A program made the translations under genes and the position numbers. A model generated the notes under the pieces. That model worked only from the letters and a program-made list of their open reading frames with translations, ran no database searches and was not told the DNA's origin. Source: Membranipora membranacea (taxonomy: Eukaryota > Bryozoa > Gymnolaemata > Cheilostomatida > Membraniporidae). Taken from it: a stretch of DNA of 64,000 nucleotides. Numbering within the stretch: the stretch's first letter is position 1; every line of letters begins with the position of its first letter. The DNA is taken from NCBI GenBank assembly GCA_914767715.1, contig OU612072.1, forward strand, positions 6,078,001 through 6,142,000, in the 5' to 3' direction. Shown here one piece after another: positions 50,336 through 61,625 of this stretch.

Positions 50336-51106
50336 AGTACAGGGCTGTATTTGTTTTGATAATTTTTATCTCATAAATTAAAACAGATCTAATATAATTT
50401 GGCTGGTATTATACCCTGCGTGTCTTGATTTATTATATTATTTCATGGATGAGAGATTACCAAAGACTTTATATATATATATATATATGTCACTTACCCT
50501 AGCTTCATCATACATACATATCTGGAGTTGGCATACTCAATTTACAGCACAGATCTATTCTTCCTCATGAAGCGACAATAAAATTTGCAGTAAAATCTTT
50601 TAACAAGGAATCCAAGCTGAGCAGGTTGTGCTCAGTCATGACTAGGAATATTTATGCAAAAATCTATGATGATGGTGGTGGTGCTTTGATCTGGCTCATC
50701 CAACAAAATATTTGTGATACTGTGTTGTGGGTATTCTGTGCATTTAAATAGTAGTGGTAGAAGTGTTAAGAGTAGACGGCTGTATTTGTTTCAATATTTA
50801 TTGGCTAATGATTGTAACTTATCAGGTCTGTTCTCGCTTTGGATTCGCCTAAGGAGTCAATTTTTTATACCATCTCGTGCGGAAAGGTCTTTACATAAAC
50901 TCACAAATTTTCTCTGTGTTTAAATAATTAGGGGCCGGACAAGAGCTGATATCATGCGCGGCGTCCCTTGATTCTTCACATTATTTCATTCAATGGTATA
51001 TAGTAAACTATGGCTCACAGCACAAACTAATTACGTCATGTCGTGCTATTTAAGTGGGACAGTATTGAATGCTATTGGCCTGTCTAGGTAGTATATTAAG
51101 TCTATG
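50336..51106 (-). repeat. Right terminal inverted repeat, 771 bp
   Basis: Near reverse complement of 47942-48710. It contains a longer TA run at about 50468 and ends GTCTATG at 51106, followed by the GCAGACGC duplication. Confidence 0.9.
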
Positions 51107-51114
51107 GCAGACGC
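51107..51114. repeat. 8 bp target site duplication, right
   Basis: GCAGACGC, identical to 47934-47941. Confidence 0.93.
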
Positions 51115-51722
51115 TCTCAGAGATCCACTATACTTTCACCTAAAATTGAGAATAATTGAGAAAATTGAGAATCCTGCCAGAGTGGACAACTCTACTATCT
51201 TAAAATTGAGAAAATATATCCCTTCAATACATTGTCTCGCATTTTCTCAATTTTTATTTGTTCCCAATTCTCAGAATTTCCAATAAAACATTAGTTGTAA
51301 ATTATTAAAAAAAAATTTTAAGTTGAATTGCTATTGAGAACTACATAAATCCCTCACTATCCTCCAAATTACATTCCTGCTCAACTATTATGAAGCAAAC
51401 CGAGTGGTTTTGACAAGAGAGTAGAGACTGAAAGTGAGCAAGCACTGGACAAATTCCTTATACTCTTTTTATGATGAGACATACTAAGCTTAGCTGTATG
51501 TTTTACTTATATGAGTGTGTTAAAGACTGGACAGGCACAGCCTGTATAAAAAACATCGGGCCTGATGAGAAGAAGACTGGTTAGTTTTGAACCAAAGAAA
51601 GATGATGATAATAAGTGAGTATTTTTTTACTACTGGTCATAAGTTTTTACTACTGGTCATAAGTCAAGTCGCGTACACTTACTCTTAACAAGGAGTTAAA
51701 GGGATGGATAGCTGCTTAGGCG

Positions 51723-51778
51723 GTAGCCTGTCTTGACAAGCTTTGTCAATCTTTGACAAGCTTGTCAAGACAGGTTAC
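51723..51778. mobile_element. Short foldback MITE, CCTGTCTTGACAAGC family
   Basis: CCTGTCTTGACAAGC (51727-51741) and its perfect reverse complement GCTTGTCAAGACAGG (51760-51774), extended by GTA/TAC. Same family as 3108-3170. Confidence 0.75.
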
Positions 51779-54700
51779 TTAGGTGTGTAGTACTAGTAGC
51801 TTAGTTTTTATCTCCAATAATTGATTGATTGATTCCTTGCTGGTGGACTGAGTTACCTCAGTTTAGCCCTGTCTTTGGAACTATGGGACAGTAAAGGATT
51901 AGGGCGAAGTGATGGCAACATGTTGACTAGCGTAGTGAGTGCTCGTTCTCGTTGAAAGAGCTCCTGATCCAGCGATCAGTTGAGTATTTACGTAATCTTT
52001 CTCTTGCTCAGATTTACATTGTATGATCTTGTAGATACACAATCTATATTTCTGGATGTACTCTTTGGGACAAGGCTGCCAGCAGTTAAGTTGAAGACCC
52101 GAATGCTATTCAGAGGAAGACATGGTTCAATGCGGAAATGACTGATCTAGAGAAGATAGCACTCTCCGCTAAGCGTAAGTAGCCTAAGCCTAATCAGATG
52201 TATATTATGCATTACCAGTGTTTTTGTCAGTTGAATTGGTAACAGGAGGCCCTATGATTTGTGACGTGTCTAGCGAGCCTACATGGCCACAGACTGGCTT
52301 GAGATTATAACACCCTAACCTTAGTTGTTACAAGCCTCATCTAATACAGGTAATTGGTATGTCATCTTGCCGATCATGAGACAATGACATAATCAATATT
52401 ATATGCAAATTATGGCTTATTGGCGACAAGGTGGATGCACGCAATTATTATTCTCTTCTATGCTCCGTCTTTCTGATTAGGTCTTTTCCGCTGACACTCA
52501 TGACATAGTAATATTTGACCATTTCAACCTCATGTGTAAACTCGGCTTAATATTTTGGGCAGAGAGGTCATGGATTTATTTAGCGTTGTACAAACGAAAG
52601 GACAATATACTGAATAATTAACTGGTGTGTGCCTTCTGTTTATATCTAGTTTCCTTGTTGATGCAAAGAACGATAGGATCACTTAGGCGGTCAAGAATTT
52701 GACGTCTACTCTGTTAATGACCTGTTAACATCCATCAACTCTTTGCAAATGGTATGTTGTTTTCTTAAAGCAACAGTAGGCCCAAAGTTTATTAGTGTTT
52801 GATTTGAGGAACTACATCATACCTTAGAAGAGTAGGAGAAGTGCGCCTTTCCGCACATAGGCTACTTGAATAAGCTCAATGTAATTATCCCAAACATTTA
52901 CACTCTACATTAAATATACTCTTACTTCAATTAGCTAGAATTGAGTACTAGCTAACATTAACTCATCTAGCTAAATTTAATTTACGAAAATATTTACTCC
53001 TCTATGGTACGAGTCAATGCTAGATGTTTAGACACTTTGAATAGTTTTCATTCTAACGTGGCACTGAGGCGACCGTCATAGCAGCTGATTCAATTCATTT
53101 GTGCAATCACAACGTAAAATCGCAAAGCTCATGCAAAACTACCAAACCTGACAAGATCACATCTGATCAGATAAAAGATAATTTTGCCGATGCGATACAT
53201 TGGAAAAAGCATCTTTTGTTCGATCAGATACTTTCACATTGCCCTTATTGCATAATATAAACATTCTCCTCTTGCAGGTGTAGTGAGAGTCTTGCTGTAC
53301 AGATCAAGACTGCCACGCTGTCATATCTTATACGTTGACTGCATGCTGCCAACTCATCAACTGCTGCAAAGAACACTTCAACAAATCTTGTCCGCATTCG
53401 TACGGCCATACGATTTGAGCAGCAGTCTCAACCATCTTAATATAAGCCTCAAGTTCTGCATTCAGCGTGCAATGAAGTATTGTAATGTCGACATGACGTC
53501 AACATACATATTATGTAAATACCTACTAAGGATTTTCCTATGACTGTCTTCTGACCTGTACACAGCGCTGTGCTTGATATATTCTCGTGTTATTTTTACT
53601 TGACTCTCATGTTTTAGTAGCAACTTTTCAGGCTGAATAAAAGGAATAGTTTTTTTGTTGAGGACATTGAGGTCAACATCGAGGTTCTATAGTTTTAATT
53701 TTGAGAAATAGTCTGCTTAAATTTGTATCTTATTAAATACAATATAACCTATCTTACAAGCTTTGTACCCATGATGTTAATAAATATTTCGCAAAATAAA
53801 ACCCTTTCCTTGAATTGCCAAATAATACCGTTTCTGTTATATCGCTGATCAAGTTGCAGCATAGATAACTAAATGGACATTACTAGCTAACACGAAGGAT
53901 TACTCTATATGAAATGATGACCAAACAGTGTTGCGGGCCGTAGCTAACCTTTATTGGCGACTATCAAGTCATTAACAACCTGGTGGTCAAATAGTTCACT
54001 GCTAAGAATTTCTTTGCCAGCCATCAAAAGTCAATTGTTTAGATGACTCATAAGGCAATTAATCCTCATCTGCAAATTGAAAAAGTGTTTCTATTGCTCA
54101 TTGTATACCTCCCCCTATGCATGTGTTAAGATAATACTGTATATCTATAAAAAAACTATGAAATATCCCAGGAGTTGTCATGACACGTAAAAAGAGAAGA
54201 CAACTTATTCTCTTTCTTTCCTTTGCCCCTCCCCTTTTCTCTCTTTTCTCCTCCCCCTTTTCCCCGCTCTCACCGAGAAGTATATCCCCGAGCCCGCCGC
54301 CACACACTGAGCTATTCAGCCACTCACAGATTCCATGGGCCGTGAGTGCTAATATACGCCACTGATCTGAGATTTTTGTGTATGTCATATCGTAGGGTGT
54401 TGAGTATCAAGGAATCAGCCTCGTTGCAACTCTGACTTATTGTATATAAAATATTTTATACATTGTCTGCATCTATTTCCCCCCACCCCCCTCCAACTGT
54501 CAACAACTGCACCTTGCAGTTGGAAAAGGGCAGCTTGAGATGCAGGTAAATTTGATTAAAAATTTTCCAGTCATAACTTAGATCACTACATAGAACTTCA
54601 ACACTAGATTACTAAGGATTTGTTGTAAACATGAAAAGAAGTGATAACAAAGTCAGTACCTTTTTGTATTATGTTAATTATAAAAAATTCAATTCTTGAT

Positions 54701-55962
54701 ACATAAACATACAGTCATACATCGAACTGTGCAAATCTCATGAATTCATTATCCATTGACAAAAGTTTAGCTTCACAAATCACAACTTGGTGATAAGCTA
54801 CTGACAAGTGGGACCACGAGAAGGTAAGTTGTCTGCCCACTTAGGGTTGTACTATAAAAAAGGCAGAAAGTCTCACAGAATTTACTCAATTTTTTCTAAA
54901 CCGATAACTACAGAATGTCACCAGAGGTAGGAGCCTTAAAAACTTGGTTGGAGACCTCTTTATTGTGGTTTTGGATGAAGTTTTTTTTTAAATTTTCAAA
55001 GTTGCTTGGATTTCTGTGAAGGGTTTGTTTAATAGTTTGAGGTTCTTGATCCCGCGCAGAATTATATTTTATTGTAAATTCTACCGTGGGAACACAATGA
55101 GAAACAAAGGAATGTATCCGATACTCATTTGTTCTCGATATGGTATTATGATGACTGTTATTTGATTGGTCAATGTAGATTTGATGGTTCGTTTAATTTC
55201 TTTATCAAGATTTTCGTTAGGGATTTTTGTCTGTTTAACTGATTTACTCCATAGATTTCGGCTTATGATTGAGAGAACAGATTCTGAATACTGAGACTTG
55301 CTGCCCTGACATGCTTCATTACTATTGATAGCCATGTTTACTTTAAGACAAATTTTAGCTTCCGCCATCAAGCCTGGGTGATTTTCTGGCCTGAGGGTAC
55401 TAACGGGAGGGACCACGAGGAGGTAGCTGCCCAACCCTCCCAAATTATTGTTAATATAAAAAAATATAGTTATAATTGATTCAAGGAAAAACAATGGTCG
55501 TAGGACATCTTAGCAGTCACATAGAGGCGGGAATAAAACAGCCATTCCATTTTTTTTCTCATATCTTTTCATAAGTTGTCGACTTTGGTTCAGGACAGAT
55601 CCCTAAATACAACAGTTATTTCTGTTTTTATTATGTACATGAGGAGAACAAATTCAGCCGGTCCTGGTTCCATGGTCTGTGTGATACCACCGTCTTCATA
55701 TCTAAAAAAAGATTGAATCCAATCAAACAATCAGTCACATAACATGTCTAACTGTTTGCTAACGCAGGTTAGGACAAGAACTTATAATAATACATAATAT
55801 ACACTTCATTTGCTATTCAATGCCCCTTTTGAAGCCATTGAGAATATGCTTACATTAAGATCAAAGATACGACACATCTATGTAGCGGTATGAGGTAAAG
55901 GAGGACAAGCTAGGGTTGTGTATGAAGAGCTCACCTCATCTAGCAGTATGGATAGTGACAAG

Positions 55963-56023
55963 AATGCGAACCTGCAACTCTCAGATTGAGAAGCTCGAAT
56001 CCTAACCACTACGCCAACCTGCC
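55963..56023 (-). mobile_element. tRNA-like SINE head
   Basis: The minus strand reads GGCAGGTTGGCGTAGTGG, then a Leu/Ser-like arm, then GCAGGTTCGCATTC. The A-box and B-box are both good, but the 3' acceptor strand does not pair, so I call it a SINE head and not a tRNA gene. Confidence 0.5.
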
Positions 56024-58240
56024 ACCCTGCTACCCTGCTAACTTAAATGATTCTATGAGTAATACCTTATATGATACAGAATCCAGCAAGCAGTTGTCAC
56101 TTTCTTGGAAAACGATGGTACACACGACATTCATCAATGGTGATAACAACAAGTACAGACCCACAATGTAGTTACAAAGCACACTGATCATGTGATATAC
56201 TATTGCATGTATATATCTGATCGATAGAGAGTGGACTTATTCACTAAGCATGAGTACCATCACAAGGGAATTGGTGTGACGATCCGAGGCCAGTTTTACT
56301 TATTAAGGACATGTTAGGTACTCATACTAAATTAACTGTAACAATCAGAGATAAACATCCTAAAATAGTGTAGTCTTGATGGCAGTGTGGTTATAAACAG
56401 ATCAGGTCAATCTCACTTGTATCATCTTGGCCTGACTAAACATTGCAAAACCTGCATTATGTGATACTCATGAACTTGCATGCATCAGTTAGGTATTTTA
56501 GTTAGTAACTTACTGTTTCAAAAGCGAAATGCTGATGCCAACTGTTGTTTACAGTGCTTTCAATTGTTGGCGCAAAAGATCGTCTCACTTCTATAGCAAC
56601 TCATAATAAAACTCCACCAAACCTGAATGGACAAATCAATTAGATATTTATACATTAGGTAGTAAAATTTCACTTTCAGACCAAAAGTAAAACGATGTTG
56701 CAGTATTTATATAACGTTTCAATGCTTGAGGTGTAAAGCTGTGTAACAGATCAGACCTCAATGGTTTGAGTTTGAACAATGAAATTCATTCAATAAATAA
56801 GCAGCATGGCAGTCAAATTTATTAATTAAAGTCAATTGCTCTTATACTCACATTTACTTAAGTTAGAATAAGAATCCGTTAACTCGTCCATAAAATAAAT
56901 ATAAGGCTTCACCACAACATGGGAGGGCGCCCACTCCAACCGGGCGCCCTCACCACATCCAGAAAGTTCACCCACTCCACACCGGGGCAGGGTGCCCAGT
57001 GAGACCAGCCAGGATAGAACTCTCCCTTTATATGAGTTGCTACGAGTTTGTTATGTCGCCAATGAACAACGCCGGTCATGTGACTTGAACTTTATAAAAG
57101 CCTTGGACACAAACAATAGTACTGCCTGCAGAAAGTTGTGACCTAACAATACCACCCAGTATTGATTTTTATGATATTTTTTAGATAGATGTTGTTATGT
57201 TGAAAGTTCAAGAATTTCCTAATCATTTGTCTGAGTGCAAAACCGAATTTTTGATTGATATTATCTTAACATAACCCCTGGTTTTTCTCAGTGTGGGTCT
57301 CCTAAAAAGAAGCAAGGCCAGAGTTCTATTCAGTAGCTGACAGAAAGTGTTAAATTTGTTTTTGTTAATATTTAATGGATAGTTTGATTTGCTAAACAAG
57401 TTAGGTGTTTGTGAAACAATTTTCCTAGAAGCAAGACGGATTTGGTCAAGTACTGTTGCTAATCAGGTATTAGGTGTTAACAGATGCTGATTTTGGAAAA
57501 TGTATTCTGTGGAGAGTTCATTTGACGGGTCCAAATAGTTATCAGTCTGCAAGCGGATGGTATGCCCCTCTCATCCCCCAGTTTAATCAAAGTTTAGAAT
57601 GCAGACGTAGCTGGTCCACAATGTTTGTTCAATCTTCTCACCACATCCTCACTTAATGCGGCTAAACATTTATTAAATCAAGCAAAAGGGGACGCCATAA
57701 ATTATCACAGGTTGCACTTATTTTATAAAACAGACCAAGCAGTCTGCGGTTTGTTGTTCGGGTTCTCCTCAATGGCTGCATCTAAACTTTGTATAATGAT
57801 CTTCTGCTTACTGCTTGATTGGTATTATCAACTATTAGGCTGTAGGGAGCCAAACTTATCAGTGTTGATTTATTCCATACTGGCAATGCTGCACACCATC
57901 CCACATGAACAATGTTGGATGGCGCTAACTTTGTGTGAATCAACAATAATACATTACACTAGGAATACCGCAGGAATAACTATACTTCTGAGAAGTGGAT
58001 AACAGTCTCTTTATTTTGTAGTAGGTTAATTTGGTGATTTGGGTGTGCTAGATAATGGTTGAATATATTGTGGCCCTATTGTCTAGTATTGATTTTTGGT
58101 GGTTGATACTGGACATATGCAAAATACAAGCATGCAGGACCCAGAAGGCCATGCCACGGTCCCTCCCACCTGATCACCTCTTCCTTATCTCTTCACTTGA
58201 CCTGTCTACCATACCTCTTAGCAGCAGGTATGAAGGAAGC

Positions 58241-58267
58241 ATGTATTGACAAGCTTGTCAAAACAGG
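58241..58267. mobile_element. Minimal foldback of the CCTGTCTTGACAAGC family
   Basis: TGTATTGACAAGC directly abuts GCTTGTCAAAACAGG, sharing the central GC. It looks like the two ends of the MITE with almost no interior. Confidence 0.5.
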
Positions 58268-59270
58268 CAGCATAATTGTATTGTTTCATGTATTTGTTTA
58301 TTTATGCCGTAGTAGCTTCTAGTTTTAATTGTTTCACTTTTATGTACTTTTAACAAGGAGTCTTAGGACTTGTTGCTCTAGTCTGCTTTTATTATTGTCT
58401 TCGATTATTACTGTCGCAGCTTCTGGTAAATATTAGTGAAATTAAAATAATGTGAATAGGGTCACCACCACACCCTCAGCTGGAATCCCTATGCATTTGT
58501 ATCTGAAGTAAAGGCTGGTATTTAGCCACTTTTCTATTTACGAAAAAAAAACATTTTGTAAATGTGTCATGAGGCACTGGATATGGGTTTCCATGTGTTT
58601 GTTTATCATAAACACAGAACTGAAGTTTTGTGGATATCATATAATACATAAAATTTCTGAATCATGATCTGCTGATTTTATTACTAGACTAAAGATACGA
58701 GCAAACTGTGATCGACACAGGGTTACAGCTAGTTTTGAATGCTTAAAAAAATACAATTTTGAACTGTGACTAGTATCATTGACACACAAATCAATGAAAA
58801 TATTTTAGAAGTTTAAAAGTTTAGCAAAATGTTATTTAAGTTCAGTTTGTGAGTTGTGAGTTGAGATGATCATGTCCAGACTGTCTGTCTATTAGTAGTC
58901 ACCTACAACAAAATTGATTAATATGATTATATGTTGTATTAGCATTATATATTTGAAAGGTTTAGGTTTTAGTGGCGGTTTTAAAGCGACACCGTTCATA
59001 CTAATAATTTATCATATTCCTGTCTGAAATTTGATCCTCCCATTAAAGCGGTAAATGAAATAAGAGTGATTTGGAAAATAAATGTTCAGACATAGATTTA
59101 AACCTTCTGAGTCCTTTTTTTTTGTATAGGAGTAAGAGACAATCCGAATTCCCCTTAAAAAGAATTAGCTCACACTAATTGGTCGTCACAATGTGATATG
59201 ATATCACAATACAAATTGGTCATATATTATGGACTTAGACAAGGACGGTCACAGAAGCTGAGTAAGTTAC

Positions 59271-59444
59271 TTGGGGGCAATAACCGTTCGATCCAGTACA
59301 GGACGTTGTTTCACTAGATGTGCCAGACATCTCCTCTGTATGCAGGTGCAGGCTAGGAACAGGTTCTGTACCTCGACTTGGTTCCACGACCACAGGTAGC
59401 AGAGCATCCAGAGAAAGATCCCCATGCTGACCAGGCGCCATCAA
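59271..59444 (-). pseudogene. Dead TSP1 exon
   Basis: Preceded by acceptor TCTCCAG and followed by donor GTAACTTA. It is about 174 bases long, like the live TSP1 exons. The first half is good ([20 protein letters not shown], then a T-K-S-R-Y-R-T-C strand). Then comes an in-frame TAG, and the second half (SGTSSETTSCTGSNGYCP) is in a different frame. It has the phase 1 start (TT GAT GGC) of the exons in genes A and B, but the body resembles other TSP1 subtypes. No partner exon was seen nearby. Confidence 0.75.
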
Positions 59445-59445
59445 C

Positions 59446-61625
59446 TGGAGAATAGAGGTGAAAATGCTGTGAAAAAGCTAAGATCGAAGGATACAAGGAA
59501 AACAAACAATCTTTCAATCTGACTGCTGATCTCACTGAGCCTGTACACTCTTCCATCATGGAAAGACCCCGGACTGCCAATGCTGTAGGCAATAAACCTT
59601 CTCTTGAAATCCACAATGGCAGCGCAGTTCATACTGTGCTGACCCTTCCTATCAATCCAAACATCTGGCTGTTCCGACGGTTTTAGGATATTAATGTATG
59701 TGCCTAAAACAGAGTCGATACGCCATGATGTACTCATTTTGTACACAAAACAGGTGCTACAACTTGGACATGATTTTAATTAAAATGGTTTATAGATTGA
59801 ACTAGTTAATAACACAGTCTGCCATCTAGAATAACTTTCCTATCATTATGATTTGGGTCGATATTGATTGTATATCTAAGTTGCTTGATCACCGCCTTAT
59901 AAATACATAGCCATGGATATAATAGCTTAGACACAAGTAGGCAACTTTTACTTTATAGGTAACAAAGATTTATAATCCAAAAACATAACGCCAACCAGTC
60001 ATCACTAACCAATATTCTGTACCATATAGATTGTTCAGTGTTGTTTAGTCCTTCAACTTTGTTTTAACACTTACCATCGATTGCTCCAACTATTCCGGGG
60101 TAATGGTTTCGTCCATAAAACCCGGCAGCCGATTATATGCATTCTGCTTCTGTAGCAGGAAACTTGATCTCGTCAAGCTTCCTCGAAAGAGCATCCAATC
60201 TGATCTCTACAGATTCATGAACCTGAATGGGAAGTATGTATGTATGCTATGCTAATTGTTCTCAATTCGCACAATTGAGCTATATCACCAACTGAGAGAT
60301 CTTTGATCAACTTTAAACAGGAGTTTTGAGTTGTCACCCCGCTTTCGACAATATAGAATTATTGTACCGTATGCATATTTGAAGAATGTGGAGAATGTGT
60401 GGTCATCATCGATGGAGAATAATAAAGGACTCACTCTGCACAGCCTTGTGGGCTGCCGAATGAGGTGCTGATCGCCCTAAGATTATGACAGAAATAAATC
60501 TGTTTCGTGTTCATCATTTTCTGACGCATCGGAAAACGATGAACACGATAGACATTATCTACTATCAACTGAGTGGCAATGGATGGCTTTTAAGAACATG
60601 AAGTTATATAACTAACCTAACGCATTATGACGGACAACCAGCACTAACACACTATTGTTTGACATACTTTTCGCTGAACCGTATTATCGTCAGTTTATGG
60701 CAGACATTAGTTATAGTTATTGAACAAGCATTTATCAAACTCACAACTGAGTCAGTGGTGCCAAATCTAGCAGCAAGCTGGCGGTAAGTCTCAGAAGAAC
60801 TGACAAACCACAACACCATAGCAAGCCTTTCCTCTGGTGGAATAATACATTGTCCGAATCCTTTGAACTGTTGAGGGAGTGAAGGAGCGATGACTTGGAG
60901 AAGCTGTTCATATGTACTACGGCACATCCTGAAGTTGGCGTGGAACTGCATGCCATCCATGTTGTTAACACTTATTTGTCTAAAGTCTACTGACCGTTCT
61001 GTTACCCTTGGTATAGCAGCTGTGAGCGGGCAATCATAGTCATCATGATGTCTAACAACTGTTCTGTAAAAGTAAATTAGTTCAAACAGTCAAAAAGCTG
61101 TTGGTTAAAAATCCAGCTGGTTGCATTAGTCCCCTTTTGCACAGGCCCACTGCAGAAGCCCTGTGAGTGGATGGAGGTGGATCCACTCCCCATCCACTCA
61201 CAAGGCTTCTGCAGTGGGCCTGTGGTAGTAGGTCTATGAATGAAGATGCTCATTGAGAGGGGAAATTGGATTGATTGAATCAAATAAATTCAGTCAACAT
61301 GCATATATTAGCAAGGACCTTTACCCCTATCTCTCTGAGAAGCCAAAAAAAGCCAAAGAGACAATCCCTGTCAATATGACTTTTTTTTTCTTTTTTTTTC
61401 CGGTTTCTGTATGTGTTTATTTGTAATGAAAGGTTCTTCTAAAAGAAAATGATGACAGCGGAGCGATCATATCAGTCAGTTCAAGGTTTAGTAACCAACA
61501 ACCTTGTTGTACTTGTAGTATGCTATATAATTAACCAACATCCATGGCAGGACTTACCTTAATACTGGCTTGTCTAAGGCAATGAATGCCAGCGCTAGCT
61601 TCTGCTTTTCACTCATTTCAGCCAT
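59446..61625 (-). pseudogene. HARBI1-like Harbinger transposase, truncated and interrupted
   Basis: Four exons on the minus strand: 61558-61625 (MAEMSEKQKLALAFIALDKP), about 60664-61063, 60075-60222 and 59446-59703. The second exon has MDGMQFHANFRMCRSTYEQL and ETYRQLAARFGTTDSVV, the N-terminal helical region of HARBI1-type proteins. The third carries PGIVGAID, and a splice completes it to GAIDGTYI, the first catalytic Asp. The fourth gives [20 protein letters not shown] and [10 protein letters not shown], the second Asp. The last acidic residue and the GDSAYPL-like region are missing. An in-frame TAA at 60133-60135 kills the third exon. Splice phases agree at exons 1/2 and 3/4; the exon 2 donor (GTCAAA) is weak. 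No terminal repeats were resolved. It would cut and paste Harbinger elements, but this copy cannot. Confidence 0.85.
61140..61223. mobile_element. Foldback element in intron 1 of the HARBI1-like pseudogene
   Basis: 'acaggcccactgcagaagcc' and 'gtgagtggatgg' are mirrored by 'ccatccactcac' and 'ggcttctgcagtgggcctgt'. The arms are about 34 bp and nearly perfect, with a loop of about 15 bp. It is GC-rich and young. Confidence 0.85.

Larger units (their letters stand above)
47942..51106. mobile_element. P-element-like DNA transposon, 3,165 bp, long TIRs, 8 bp TSD
   Basis: Both ends read inward as CATAGACTTAATATACTACC and then TAGACAGG. The arms are 47942-48710 and 50336-51106, about 770 bp each, differing only by small indels. 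The exact 8 bp duplication GCAGACGC flanks the element. An 8 bp duplication together with CA ends and an internal THAP zinc-binding domain is what P-family elements show; hAT elements also make 8 bp duplications, so the assignment is an inference. The 1.6 kb interior holds an exon with a 10-residue repeat and a THAP ORF but no visible RNase H-like catalytic region, so it is probably non-autonomous. Confidence 0.88.
51115..59230. other. Long gene-poor region
   Basis: No recognised gene in about 8 kb. ORFs at 53283-53543, 55081-55494 (minus) and 57625-58002 have no motif that I know and no splice partners. A GC-rich patch lies at about 56918-57000 ('gggcgcccac' and 'gggcgccctca'). 'gggaccacgag(a/g)aggta' occurs at about 54812 and about 55410. 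Small MITE-like hairpins are listed separately. Confidence 0.45.

Noticed and set aside
55081-55494. 137-codon minus-strand ORF as a gene
   Set aside because: Overlaps a short repeated word also found at 54812 and shows no motif. The start lies in AT-rich sequence without promoter or splice signals.
57625-58002. 125-codon ORF with hydrophobic stretches as a membrane protein
   Set aside because: Composition is irregular (many Cys, His and Trp), there are no exon partners, and the flanks are non-coding. The hydrophobic segment alone is not enough.
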